This document shows positions 26,362 through 34,069 of a DNA stretch of 64,000 nt, in pieces. The stretch covers positions 1,178,001-1,242,000 of the forward strand of contig JAWKJM010000003.1 of NCBI GenBank assembly GCA_041393775.1, written 5' to 3'. How positions within the stretch are numbered: the stretch's first letter is position 1; every line of letters begins with the position of its first letter. A program made the position numbers and the translations under genes. A model generated the notes under the pieces. That model was not told where the DNA came from and ran no database searches. It saw nothing but the letters and a program-made list of their open reading frames with translations. The stretch comes from JADKAV01 sp041393775. GTDB lineage: Bacteria; Actinomycetota; Actinomycetes; S36-B12; UBA10799.

Positions 26362-26805
26362 ATGAAGGCGATGATCCGTCCGATGAAGTGGTGGGACCTC
26401 GAGCGGGTGATCGGTATCGAACGCCGGGTCTTCAGTGCGACTGCGTGGCCACCCGAGTCCTTCTGGGGGGAACTCGCCCGCGACGACCGGTACTACGTGG
26501 TTGCCGGCCGCACCGAGGAGGACGTGCGGGCGTACGCGGGGCTGTGGCTCATGCCTCCCGACGCGGACGTCCAGACGATCGCCGTGGCACCCGGGGCGCA
26601 GGGCCAGGGGCTCGGCCGGCAACTGCTGGACCACCTTGTCCACCATGCCAGGGCGCAGCGGTGCCGGCGTATGCACCTGGAGGTCAAAGCGGACAACGAG
26701 GCTGCGATTGCGCTCTACCGGGGTCGCGGGTTCGATCAGGTGCGCCTTCGCGCGCGGTACTACCCGGACTTCTCAGACGCGCTCGTGATGGGGTTGGATC
26801 TATGA
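26362..26805 (+). CDS. rimI: Ribosomal-protein-alanine N-acetyltransferase
   Basis: RimI acetylates the N-terminus of ribosomal protein S18 and, in some bacteria, other proteins. The 147-residue GNAT protein has IRPMKWWDLERVIGIERRVF at the start, DVQTIAVAPGAQGQGLG (acetyl-CoA loop Q-x2-G-x-G) and the LEVKADNEAAIALYRGRGF block. A second in-frame ATG lies at 26371. It sits between tsaB and tsaD as in most actinobacteria; the stop overlaps the tsaD start (ATGA). Confidence 0.93.
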   Translation: MKAMIRPMKWWDLERVIGIERRVFSATAWPPESFWGELARDDRYYVVAGRTEEDVRAYAGLWLMPPDADVQTIAVAPGAQGQGLGRQLLDHLVHHARAQRCRRMHLEVKADNEAAIALYRGRGFDQVRLRARYYPDFSDALVMGLDL

Positions 26806-27824
26806 GCCCGTTGGTGCTGGGGATCGAGACCTCATGCGACGAGACCGGTGTCGGCATCGTGTCGGGTACGACACTGTTGGCCAACGCGGTGGCATCCAGC
26901 GTCGCCGAGCAAGAGCGCTTCGGGGGCGTGGTCCCGGAGGTGGCCAGCCGGGCGCATGTCGAGGCGATGGTCCCGATGCTGCGCCGGGCCGCCGACGAAG
27001 CGGGAGTCGGCCTGGGCGACGTCGACGCGGTCGCTGTGACCGCCGGGCCCGGGCTGGCAGGGGCGCTCGTGGTGGGGGTCTCGGCGGCCAAGGCGCTGGC
27101 GATCGCGCTGGACAAGCCTCTGTACGGCGTTAACCACCTGTCCGCGCATGTGGCGGTCGACCAGCTCCAGCACGGACCGCTGCCCGACGGCTGCGTCGCG
27201 CTGCTCGCCTCCGGCGGTCACTCGTCGATCCTGCGGGTCGGCGATGTGACCGACGACGTCGAGCCGCTCGGCTCCACCATCGACGACGCCGCCGGGGAGG
27301 CTTTCGACAAGGTGGCCAGGATGCTGGGCCTGGGATTCCCCGGCGGCCCGGCGATCGATGACGCCGCCCTGACCGGCGACCCTCGCGCGATCGCCTTCCC
27401 GCGCGGTCTCACCGGTCCCCGGGACGCCAAGTACGACTACTCCTTCTCCGGGCTCAAGACAGCGGTCAAGCGATGGCTGGCAGCGAACCCGCAGGCGCAC
27501 GTGGCTGACGTGGCGGCCTCGTTCCAGGAGGCCGTGGCGGATGTGCTCTCCGCCAAAGCGGTGGCGGCATGTCGGGACACGGGGGCCGACACCTTGATCC
27601 TGGGTGGGGGAGTGGCGGCCAACTCGCGCCTGCGGGCGCTGACCGAGCAGCGCTGCGATGCGGCGGGGGTCCGGTTGCGGGTTCCCCGGCCCGGTCTGTG
27701 CACCGACAACGGTGCCATGGTCGCTGCCTTGGGTGCGGAGATGGTCAGTCGGGGACGGCCGGTCTCGGGCTGGTCGCTGGGCGCGGACTCGTCGCTGCCG
27801 GTCGATGAGCCGCTCGTGCCGTGA
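26802..27824 (+). CDS. tsaD: tRNA N6-adenosine threonylcarbamoyltransferase TsaD
   Basis: TsaD transfers the threonylcarbamoyl group onto A37 of tRNA. The 340-residue protein has VLGIETSCDETGVGIV, FGGVVPEVASRAHVEAM, the metal-binding VNHLSAH (H-x3-H), ASGGHSSI, GEAFDKVARMLGLGFPGGP, KYDYSFSGLKTAV and the GGGVAANSRLR and CTDNGAMVA motifs. The length is typical. It ends the coupled run that begins at alr. Confidence 0.97.
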   Translation: MSPLVLGIETSCDETGVGIVSGTTLLANAVASSVAEQERFGGVVPEVASRAHVEAMVPMLRRAADEAGVGLGDVDAVAVTAGPGLAGALVVGVSAAKALAIALDKPLYGVNHLSAHVAVDQLQHGPLPDGCVALLASGGHSSILRVGDVTDDVEPLGSTIDDAAGEAFDKVARMLGLGFPGGPAIDDAALTGDPRAIAFPRGLTGPRDAKYDYSFSGLKTAVKRWLAANPQAHVADVAASFQEAVADVLSAKAVAACRDTGADTLILGGGVAANSRLRALTEQRCDAAGVRLRVPRPGLCTDNGAMVAALGAEMVSRGRPVSGWSLGADSSLPVDEPLVP

Positions 27825-27862
27825 CCCGGCGAACGCAGCCACACGTGAACTGTGCGGACGCT

Positions 27863-27977
27863 CTTACGAAGTTGCCGGTGTGCGGGCCGGCATTGTCACG
27901 TTGTTGAGGGGTCGGACCGGCAGCGACCGGCGCACCTTCGTCACGAGGCGCGACTTCGGGACGCACCTTCGTCACAG
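27863..27977. repeat. Nested palindromic element GAAGGTGC, copy 5 (degenerate)
   Basis: Forward unit CTTACGAAGTTGCCGG and a decayed second unit (TTGTCACGTTGTTGAGG) are followed by inverted GCGCACCTTCGTCACGA and ACGCACCTTCGTCACAG. It lies between the convergent tsaD and lipase genes. Confidence 0.82.
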
Positions 27978-28032
27978 ACGTGGGGATCGCCGACGGCAGG
28001 CCGACCTCCCGTAACACCGGGGGCAGACGGAC

Positions 28033-29727
28033 CTACGACCCGTTGACCACTGTCGCAATGCACCCTGACTTCAGCGAATCCTTGAAAGCGCCGTTGAAGA
28101 ACTTCGCCAGCCGCGACCCCTTGAACTTCGCCTTGCCGTTGTCCGCGATCTGGCCGGCGGTCGAGCCATGCGTCGCGGGTGACTTCTTCGTCTTTGCGAA
28201 CAGATCGAGCCGGACGCTCGCGGTGCCGCAGGCCGGCGCCAAGGAGTCGTACAACTGGCGGGCCATGCAGTCCTCTGGCCCGGCGACGCGCTTGCCCGCG
28301 TTCACGCACCAGACGACGTTGTCCGCCATGCCCTCGGCAATCAGGACGTCGGCGTTCGACCCGTCCGCCCGTTTCGGGATCTTGTTGAAGGGGTTGCGTC
28401 CGTCCGGGCCGGGCATGTTGTACTCCAGCCAGGTGCACCATGATTTCAGCGTCTGCGGCGTCGCCGGGTCCAGACAGGTCCGGTCCAGTTGGCCCTGCCA
28501 CGCGCCCTCCGGTCCGGTCGGGCCACCCCAGACGGGCTGGATGAAGAAGCCGTAGGTCGCGGGTTGGTTGTAGATCTGCGTGGCCAGGGCCGACGATGCG
28601 GTCAGGCACCCCGCTGAGATTCCCTCGGCTACCGCGATCCCGTTGCCCGCGCCCGGCTTTGTGAGCACGTCCTCCATCTGGGGATGCGGGACCGATGCGG
28701 GGTATCCAGGGAACTTGGCATCGTCGCGAAGTGTGCCGGTGCCCGGGTACTTGTCCCACGAGGTGACTACCAAGGAGAACAGCGAGGGACCCATCACGCC
28801 GACCGGTCGGCCGTTGACCACCGTCGCGGGTTCGTGCATCTCGAGGTCGCCGAGGTGGCGGCCGACCAGCTCCGGTGGGGTGGCGTCTGTGGCCACGAAA
28901 GAGCTGGCGGGCACGATCGCGGCGACGCCCACGGGTTTGATCCTCGGGTCCTTCTTCAACCTCGTGGCGCTGAAGTAGTCCTTGGCCAGCTGAGCGGCCC
29001 ACAAAGCGCCGTGGCCGCCCTGCGAGATCCCCCAGGTGGCCACCTTCCAGGACTTCGGGTCCTTGCCCCGCTGCAGTCCGGCGACCAGTTGGATTCCGGC
29101 GCGAGTGCTGTCCAGCACCGCTGCGCCTGCGGGCAGGCCGAGCACGTAGCTCTGCTGCGCGGACTTTGGCTCGCCCAGGCCCGAGTAGTAGTCGGTCGCG
29201 GTGACCATCCGCCCGGCATCGATCAGTCCCTGCATGATCCCGTTCTCGGACTTCCCCCGGACCGCGTACTTCCCGGTTCCGTAGGAGATGGCCCCGAGCC
29301 CTGGGCCGATGAAGGCCTTCGGATCGTTCGACGGCTGGCAGGACTGGTGCATGCCGATGGTGCCGTGCGCGTACGCAACGATCTCGTTGGTGCGGCCCTG
29401 CTTCTTGCTGGGCAGGACCACCAGACCGCAGGTGGCCTGCACGTCCTTCTCATCTACCCCGGAGGTCGTGTACAGGACGCGGAACATGCGGGCGCCGCTC
29501 AGGACCTTGGGATCGACCTTGAGTTCCTTGTATTTGAGTAGCTGCCCGGGCTTCTTGCCCTTTAGGTCGGGCAACTTCTTGCAGGGCGCCTTGCCGGTGT
29601 TCATCTTCGCTGCGGCCGCGCCTGGCGAGGGCTTCGCAGTGCCGGCCGTGGCAGTTCCACCGACCCCCAGCGCGACCAAGAGTGCGGTGCAAGTGATGGC
29701 AGCCAGCGCCATGCGTCGGGAAGTCAT
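28033..29727 (-). CDS. Secreted lipase, LIP (secretory lipase) family
   Basis: The 564-residue protein has a signal peptide (MTSRRMALAAITCTALLVAL, then TATAG) and an alpha/beta hydrolase fold of the secretory lipase type. VAYAHGTIGMHQSCQPS is the strand-loop before the nucleophile; GISQGGHGALWAAQL (Ser near residue 233) is the elbow; VLIAEGMADNVVWCVNAGKR is the acid region. Paired cysteines suggest disulfides. It probably hydrolyses exogenous triglycerides or other esters. It converges with tsaD across repeat copy 5; the methyltransferase gene upstream is on the same strand, 45 bp away. Confidence 0.82.
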   Translation of the reverse strand: MTSRRMALAAITCTALLVALGVGGTATAGTAKPSPGAAAAKMNTGKAPCKKLPDLKGKKPGQLLKYKELKVDPKVLSGARMFRVLYTTSGVDEKDVQATCGLVVLPSKKQGRTNEIVAYAHGTIGMHQSCQPSNDPKAFIGPGLGAISYGTGKYAVRGKSENGIMQGLIDAGRMVTATDYYSGLGEPKSAQQSYVLGLPAGAAVLDSTRAGIQLVAGLQRGKDPKSWKVATWGISQGGHGALWAAQLAKDYFSATRLKKDPRIKPVGVAAIVPASSFVATDATPPELVGRHLGDLEMHEPATVVNGRPVGVMGPSLFSLVVTSWDKYPGTGTLRDDAKFPGYPASVPHPQMEDVLTKPGAGNGIAVAEGISAGCLTASSALATQIYNQPATYGFFIQPVWGGPTGPEGAWQGQLDRTCLDPATPQTLKSWCTWLEYNMPGPDGRNPFNKIPKRADGSNADVLIAEGMADNVVWCVNAGKRVAGPEDCMARQLYDSLAPACGTASVRLDLFAKTKKSPATHGSTAGQIADNGKAKFKGSRLAKFFNGAFKDSLKSGCIATVVNGS

Positions 29728-29772
29728 GCCAAGAGACGGTAGCCGGATCCCGGTGGCTGTTGCCGGTTCACG

Positions 29773-30885
29773 TCAGTGCACGGGAATGCCGAGCCAGGCC
29801 ACACTCGATCGACTCGCCCCCAGCCTCGCAGCAACCACGACTGCATCGTTTCCGGGTGGCACTCCGATGTCGGGGGGTCGCTGGAAGCCCCGAGCCCAAA
29901 GCGTGGCGGTTCTCCAACCGCGGCGACGGCACGCGGTCCCGATCCCTTTGAGATGCACCTGTTCCACGACCTCCATGCAGCGGCCCAGCCAGGCGGGCGC
30001 AGTGGTATCGCAGGTGACGAAGGCGAGGTACGGGTCGAGGAGGTGGCCGTCGGCCAGGTGCGCCGCGTTCGTCACCAGCCCGGCGCGCACGATGGCGGGA
30101 TCCGGATCGATCACGTACCGGCCCACTGGTCCGGCGGCCGCCTGGGCAACAGGAGTGCTCAGTTCGTGCCAGGAGCCGCCGTCGTGGACGCTCGCGCGAC
30201 TGGCGGTGCGTGCCAGCGGGGGGAACCACACGGTGGCATCCACCAGTCGTCGACCGATGGAGCTGCAGTGCCACTCCGCCTGCTCAGGGACGTCACGGAA
30301 GCCCGGCCGGATCCTGGCCACCACCTCCCGGTGGCGGGCCTGATCAACGACCCAGGACCAGGCGGGTCGCCACTGCTCGGGATCGCGGATCCGCAACGGC
30401 CGGCCGGCCGCGTCCTGGTGCGTGCGACGACGTGCGGGATCGACATACAGCGCGCCGGGTGGAAGAGGGCTCGCTGTGGCGTCGCCGGTGACGACTTCGA
30501 CGTCCAGACCCGCCAGATTGGCCCGCGCCACGTCGGCGGTCGTCGGATCGAGCTCGTACGCGAGCACCCGCAACCCGGCCCGGGCGAAGGCCCAAGAGTC
30601 CATCCCGATTCCGCATCCGGCGTCGATCACCGTGGTGACCCCCGACTCGGCCAGCCGCTGCGCACGCCGCTGCGCCACCGCCACCGGACTCGCCTGCTGC
30701 ACGCCGTCGACGGTCACCAGCGACAAGGGGAAATCAGGCGGCCGGTGACGGGCCTGCGACAGGGCTGCGTTGATCTGATCGGGTCGCAGGTGCGGGAACC
30801 GGGACCGGGCGTGCAGCGGGTCCACATCGGCCAGTGCGGCAATCGCCTCGCGACCCTCCTCGCTGGTCAGCCACGAGACGTCCAC
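29773..30885 (-). CDS. Class I SAM-dependent methyltransferase with THUMP-like domain
   Basis: The 370-residue protein has a helical N-terminus (VSWLTSEEGREAIAALADVD), a Rossmann SAM site TTVIDAGCGIGMDSWAFA, the acidic VLAYELDPTTADVAR, and VDPARRRT in the position of the catalytic loop. The C-terminal part (from about WHELSTPV) is the THUMP-like region. RNA is the probable substrate, by analogy only. GTG at 30885 is chosen because TTGGAG lies 8 nt upstream; the frame also opens at GTG 30918 with a poorer site. This family often sits near groES in Actinobacteria. Confidence 0.8.
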   Translation of the reverse strand: MDVSWLTSEEGREAIAALADVDPLHARSRFPHLRPDQINAALSQARHRPPDFPLSLVTVDGVQQASPVAVAQRRAQRLAESGVTTVIDAGCGIGMDSWAFARAGLRVLAYELDPTTADVARANLAGLDVEVVTGDATASPLPPGALYVDPARRRTHQDAAGRPLRIRDPEQWRPAWSWVVDQARHREVVARIRPGFRDVPEQAEWHCSSIGRRLVDATVWFPPLARTASRASVHDGGSWHELSTPVAQAAAGPVGRYVIDPDPAIVRAGLVTNAAHLADGHLLDPYLAFVTCDTTAPAWLGRCMEVVEQVHLKGIGTACRRRGWRTATLWARGFQRPPDIGVPPGNDAVVVAARLGASRSSVAWLGIPVH

Positions 30886-31020
30886 GCTCAACTCCAATCG
30901 GCCGCAACAGGGCGTCACTTCCCTGGTGCCACCTTGCCCGAACCGGGGCGTTGAGGCTCGGGGCCCGCGGCGAGCAAGGTGTCCGCCCCCTCGGTCCCAA
31001 TGGTCCTCGCGCTAGCATCC

Positions 31021-31136
31021 GCGGCGTTCAGGCGGGAAAATGCCGGGCGGAGATCGCTCGTGTTAGAGGTCCATGGACGTGGTCGGCCGCGGCGTTCAGG
31101 CGGGAAAATGCCGGGCGGAGATCGCTCGTGTTAGAG
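31021..31136 (+). repeat. Tandem direct repeat, GGCGTTCAGGCGGG unit, two copies
   Basis: Two identical 48-nt units start at 31021 and 31089 (period 68), each beginning GCGGCGTTCAGGCGGGAAAA and ending GCTCGTGTTAGAG. They are separated by a 20-nt spacer containing the palindrome GTCCATGGAC. The second unit runs directly into the 68-nt palindrome. Related units occur at 39370-39473, 40000-40111 and, inverted, at 57061-57102. Confidence 0.9.
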
Positions 31137-31197
31137 AATGTGCACGAGGTTAGAGAAGCCACACGTGCGTTCACTAACCTCGTGCACGATCTCTAAC
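31130..31197. repeat. 68-nt GTTAGAGA palindrome, copy 1
   Basis: The 28-nt left arm (GTTAGAGAATGTGCACGAGG, then TTAGAGAA) pairs with the right arm with three mismatches around the 12-nt loop GCCACACGTGCG. Each arm holds two GTTAGaGA half-sites flanking GTGCAC. An extra half-site (ATTCTCTAACCTCGCGGCC) follows. Sequence downstream to about 31316 resembles that after copy 3, so the repeat unit is larger. The region 30886-31353 otherwise holds no gene. Confidence 0.92.
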
Positions 31198-31353
31198 CTC
31201 GCGACCATTCTCTAACCTCGCGGCCAACTCCTGCGGCAACCGGGTACCCGAGCATGTTCGGGCTAGGCCTTCAAGTTCGCGTCAGGGTGGATGGCGCTCA
31301 ATATGCCGAACGGGAACGGGACCCCCACCGGCCGGATCGAAACCCGCCGCCGA

Positions 31354-31380
31354 TTAGCACTCTCTTGACGACAGTGCTAA
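31354..31380. promoter_or_regulatory. CIRCE operator 1 (HrcA site), upstream of groES
   Basis: TTAGCACTC-N9-CAGTGCTAA differs from the CIRCE consensus by one base in the right arm. The -35 box TTGACG lies inside its spacer, so bound HrcA would block RNA polymerase. Confidence 0.92.
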
Positions 31381-31393
31381 TCGCTATTACTGT
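31365..31393 (+). promoter_or_regulatory. groESL promoter
   Basis: TTGACG (31365-31370) and TACTGT (31388-31393) are separated by exactly 17 bp. The -35 box lies within CIRCE 1; the expected start of transcription, about 31400, lies in CIRCE 2. The leader before the groES GTG would be about 135 nt. Confidence 0.75.
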
Positions 31394-31398
31394 CTGAA

Positions 31399-31425
31399 TT
31401 AGCACTCGCCCGCTGTGAGTGCTAA
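31399..31425. promoter_or_regulatory. CIRCE operator 2 (HrcA site), upstream of groES
   Basis: TTAGCACTC-N9-GAGTGCTAA is a perfect CIRCE element, 45 bp downstream of the first and on the same helical face order of magnitude (about four turns). It covers the predicted transcription start. Confidence 0.95.
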
Positions 31426-31537
31426 CTGGTTGGAGTTGCTCCGGGACCGCGACGCTTGGGGTGGCACAAGACCCGCAGTACAGCAGAAGCACCAAATTGA
31501 ACTGTCCGTTTTCGATCCCAAAATGGGGAGGTAGACC

Positions 31538-31837
31538 GTGTCGGTCGCCATTAAGCCGCTCGAGGACCGCATCCTCGTGCAGCCGCTGGACGCAGAGCAG
31601 ACCACGGCCTCTGGCCTGGTCATCCCGGACACGGCCAAGGAGAAGCCGCAAGAGGGCAAAGTCCTCGCGGTGGGCCCGGGCCGTTTCGACGACGAGGGCG
31701 AGAAGCGCATCCCGCTGGACATCAGCGTGGGTGACGTTGTCGTGTACTCGAAGTACGGCGGCACTGAAATCAAGTTCGACGGTGAGGACTACCTCATCCT
31801 GTCAGCACGCGATGTGCTGGCAGTGGTGGAGAAGTAG
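31538..31837 (+). CDS. groES: Co-chaperonin GroES
   Basis: GroES caps the GroEL folding chamber. The 99-residue protein has IKPLEDRILVQPLDAEQTTA, the mobile loop region SGLVIPDTAKEKPQEGKVLA, and VGDVVVYSKYGGTEIKFDGE. The GTG start follows GGGAGG. Two CIRCE elements show HrcA control. groEL follows 90 bp later across a stable hairpin. Confidence 0.97.
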   Translation: MSVAIKPLEDRILVQPLDAEQTTASGLVIPDTAKEKPQEGKVLAVGPGRFDDEGEKRIPLDISVGDVVVYSKYGGTEIKFDGEDYLILSARDVLAVVEK

Positions 31838-31856
31838 TCCGTCCTGTTCGGCGCGT

Positions 31857-31902
31857 CGAAGCCCCTGGGACCCCCGCAACCCGGGCGGTCGCAGGGGCTT
31901 CG
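31857..31902. terminator. Hairpin between groES and groEL
   Basis: CGAAGCCCCTG (31857-31867) pairs perfectly with CAGGGGCTTCG (31892-31902) around a 24-nt loop that is itself C/G rich. No T tract follows. It could attenuate transcription or stabilise the groES message, setting the groES:groEL ratio. Confidence 0.5.
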
Positions 31903-31927
31903 CGCATCCAACTAGCAAAGGAACGAT

Positions 31928-33565
31928 ATGGCCAAGATTGTGGAATTCGACGCCGAGGCCCGCAAGGCGCTCGAGCGCGGGGTCAACACCCTCGCCGACG
32001 CGGTGCGCGTGACCATCGGACCCAAGGGGCGCAACGTCGTCCTGGACAAGCAGTGGGGCGCACCCACCATCACCAATGACGGCGTGACGATCGCTCGTGA
32101 GATCGAGGTGACCGACCCGTACGAGAACCTGGGCGTGCAGTTGGTCAAAGAGGTCGCGACGAAGACCAACGATGTGGCCGGCGACGGCACCACCACCGCC
32201 ACGATCCTGGCGCAGGCCATGGTCGCCGAAGGCGTGCGTCTGGTGGTTGCGGGCGCCTCGCCGATGGGTGTGAAGCGCGGCATGGACGCGGCGATCGCAC
32301 AGGTGTCGCAGTTCCTCGCCGGCGCCGCACGACCCGTCGAAGGCGCTGAGGAGACCGCGCAGGTCGCGACGATCTCCGCTCAGGACGCCGAGATCGGGCA
32401 GCTCATTGCAGATGCCTTCGAGAAGGTCGGCAAGGACGGTGTGATCACGGTCGAGGAGGCCACGACCACCGCGCTGGCCCTTGACTTCACCGAGGGGATG
32501 CAGTTCGACAAGGGATACATCTCTCCCTATTTCGTCACCGACACCGAGCGGATGGAAGCGGTTCTGGACGACCCCTCGATTCTGCTGGTGCAGGGCAAGG
32601 TGTCGGCGCTCAACGAGATCCTGCCGCTGCTTGAAAAGGTGATGCAGACCAGCAAGCCGCTGGTGATCATCGCCGAGGACGTCGACGGCGAAGCTCTGTC
32701 CGCGCTGGTCGTGAACAAGATCCGCGGGACGTTCTCCTCGGCAGCGGTGAAGGCTCCGGCTTTCGGCGAGCGCCGCAAGGCGATGCTGCAGGATATGGCC
32801 GTGCTGACCGGCGGTGAAGTGGTCACCGCCGAACTGGGGATGAAGCTCGACCAGATCGGCACCGAGGTGCTCGGCTCGGCCCACCGGGTTCTGATCACCA
32901 AGGACGAGACCACGATTGTGGACGGCAAGGGGGAGCAGTCGGCCATCGAGGACCGTATCCAGCAGATCCGGTCGGAGATCGAAGAGAGCGACTCGGACTG
33001 GGATCGGGAGAAGCTGAAGGAGCGGCTCGCGAAACTGGTGGGTGGCGTATGTGTCATCGAGGTCGGTGGCCACACCGAGGTGGAACTCAAGGAGAAGAAG
33101 CACCGGGTCGAGGACGCGGTGGCGGCCACGCGTGCTGCCGTCGAGGAAGGCATCGTGGCAGGTGGCGGCTCCGTGCTGCTGCATGCGGTGGACGCCCTCG
33201 ATGACTCGATCGCCGACGGTGACGACGAACTGGCAGGGTTCCGGATCGTTCGCAAGGCGCTGGGCGCCCCGCTGTTCTGGATCGCGGCCAACGCCGGCGT
33301 GTCCGGGGACGTCGTGGCGGCCAGGGTGGCCGACATGCCGCTCGGGCAGGGATTCAACGCTGCGACCGGTGAGTACCATGACCTCGTCGCCGATGGTGTC
33401 ATCGATCCGGTCAAGGTCACCCGCTCCGCAGTCGAGCACGCGGGGTCCATCGCGGCGATGCTGCTGACGACGGAGGCCCTCGTGGTGGACAAACCCGAGG
33501 AGGAAGAGGAGGACCTGGACCACGACCACGGTCACGGTCACTCGCACCACCACGGTCACGTCTAG
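31928..33565 (+). CDS. groEL1: Chaperonin GroEL, GroEL1 type with His-rich tail
   Basis: The 545-residue chaperonin has KIVEFDAEARKALERGVNTL, VAGDGTTTATILAQAMV (ATP site) and GGVCVIEVGGHTEVELKEKK. Instead of the usual GGM tail it ends in an acidic-histidine run (DLDHDHGHGHSHHHGHV). This tail and the location directly after groES and beside a whiB gene match the GroEL1 paralogs of mycobacteria and other Actinobacteria, which have specialised roles; a second, housekeeping groEL is expected elsewhere. The His tail could bind metal ions. ATG follows AAAGGA. Confidence 0.95.
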   Translation: MAKIVEFDAEARKALERGVNTLADAVRVTIGPKGRNVVLDKQWGAPTITNDGVTIAREIEVTDPYENLGVQLVKEVATKTNDVAGDGTTTATILAQAMVAEGVRLVVAGASPMGVKRGMDAAIAQVSQFLAGAARPVEGAEETAQVATISAQDAEIGQLIADAFEKVGKDGVITVEEATTTALALDFTEGMQFDKGYISPYFVTDTERMEAVLDDPSILLVQGKVSALNEILPLLEKVMQTSKPLVIIAEDVDGEALSALVVNKIRGTFSSAAVKAPAFGERRKAMLQDMAVLTGGEVVTAELGMKLDQIGTEVLGSAHRVLITKDETTIVDGKGEQSAIEDRIQQIRSEIEESDSDWDREKLKERLAKLVGGVCVIEVGGHTEVELKEKKHRVEDAVAATRAAVEEGIVAGGGSVLLHAVDALDDSIADGDDELAGFRIVRKALGAPLFWIAANAGVSGDVVAARVADMPLGQGFNAATGEYHDLVADGVIDPVKVTRSAVEHAGSIAAMLLTTEALVVDKPEEEEEDLDHDHGHGHSHHHGHV

Positions 33566-33578
33566 ACCATGAGTGCCG

Positions 33579-33611
33579 CGAAGGCCCCGGGTGCTGTACC
33601 CGGGGCCTTCG
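33579..33611. terminator. Bidirectional terminator-like hairpin, groEL/whiB
   Basis: CGAAGGCCCCGGGT (33579-33592) pairs over 14 bp without mismatch with ACCCGGGGCCTTCG (33598-33611), loop GCTGT. It lies between the convergent groEL and whiB stops, where a shared terminator is expected. There is no T tract. Confidence 0.7.
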
Positions 33612-33657
33612 TCGTGGTCGCCGCCAGGGGAGGGGCTGCTGGCGACCGGGAAGTGGT

Positions 33658-33951
33658 CTATACGGCGATCTGCAGTTTGCGCTGCTGGTACAAGGCCGCG
33701 AGTTCGTCCTCACCGAGGCCTCCCCAGATGCCGTACGGCTCGCGCACGGCGATCGCGTGATCGAGGCAGGCCTGGCGCACGGGGCATTCGGCGCAGATGG
33801 CTTTGGCGCGGTTCGTGCGGACTATCCGGGCCGCGCCGCGTTCGCCTTCGGGATGGAAGAACTTGGCGGACTCCTCGTCACGGCAGGCGGCGTTCATCTG
33901 CCAATCCCAGTGGTCGGTGTTGGTGCCAGGAAGCCTGGATAGCTCCGCCAT
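33658..33951 (-). CDS. whiB3: WhiB-family iron-sulfur regulator, WhiD/WhiB3-like
   Basis: WhiB proteins bind a [4Fe-4S] cluster and the primary sigma factor to control transcription. The 97-residue protein has the four cluster cysteines C23, C53, C56 and C62 (C-x29-C-x2-C-x5-C), the GIWGG turn at 74-78 and a basic tail QQRKLQ. The position beside groEL1, with bldM nearby and guaB beyond, matches Streptomyces whiD and mycobacterial whiB3, which is why this subfamily is preferred. It has a good sigma70-type promoter and GAGGAG ahead of the ATG. It is divergent from the MerR-family gene. Confidence 0.9.
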   Translation of the reverse strand: MAELSRLPGTNTDHWDWQMNAACRDEESAKFFHPEGERGAARIVRTNRAKAICAECPVRQACLDHAIAVREPYGIWGGLGEDELAALYQQRKLQIAV

Positions 33952-33980
33952 GGTGACTCCTCGTAGGTTCGTTGACCATC

Positions 33981-34009
33981 AAACTATTATCGTTTCAAAA
34001 GCGTGTCAA
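33981..34009 (-). promoter_or_regulatory. whiB promoter
   Basis: On the minus strand TTGACA (34004-34009) and TAGTTT (33981-33986) are separated by exactly 17 bp, in an AT-rich patch (about 33970-34020) that stands out from the GC-rich surroundings. The leader to the whiB ATG would be about 22-24 nt. The divergent MerR gene may be controlled from the same patch. Confidence 0.75.
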
Positions 34010-34069
34010 TACTCTGTTCTCGCTGAGCGAAAGTGTGCGTGAACCACTGATCCGCGTAAGACTCGACAG

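Noticed and set aside
31802..33559. A 585-codon minus-strand open frame opposite groEL
   Set aside because: It is fully antisense to groEL, and its His/Leu/Arg-rich composition mirrors GroEL codons.
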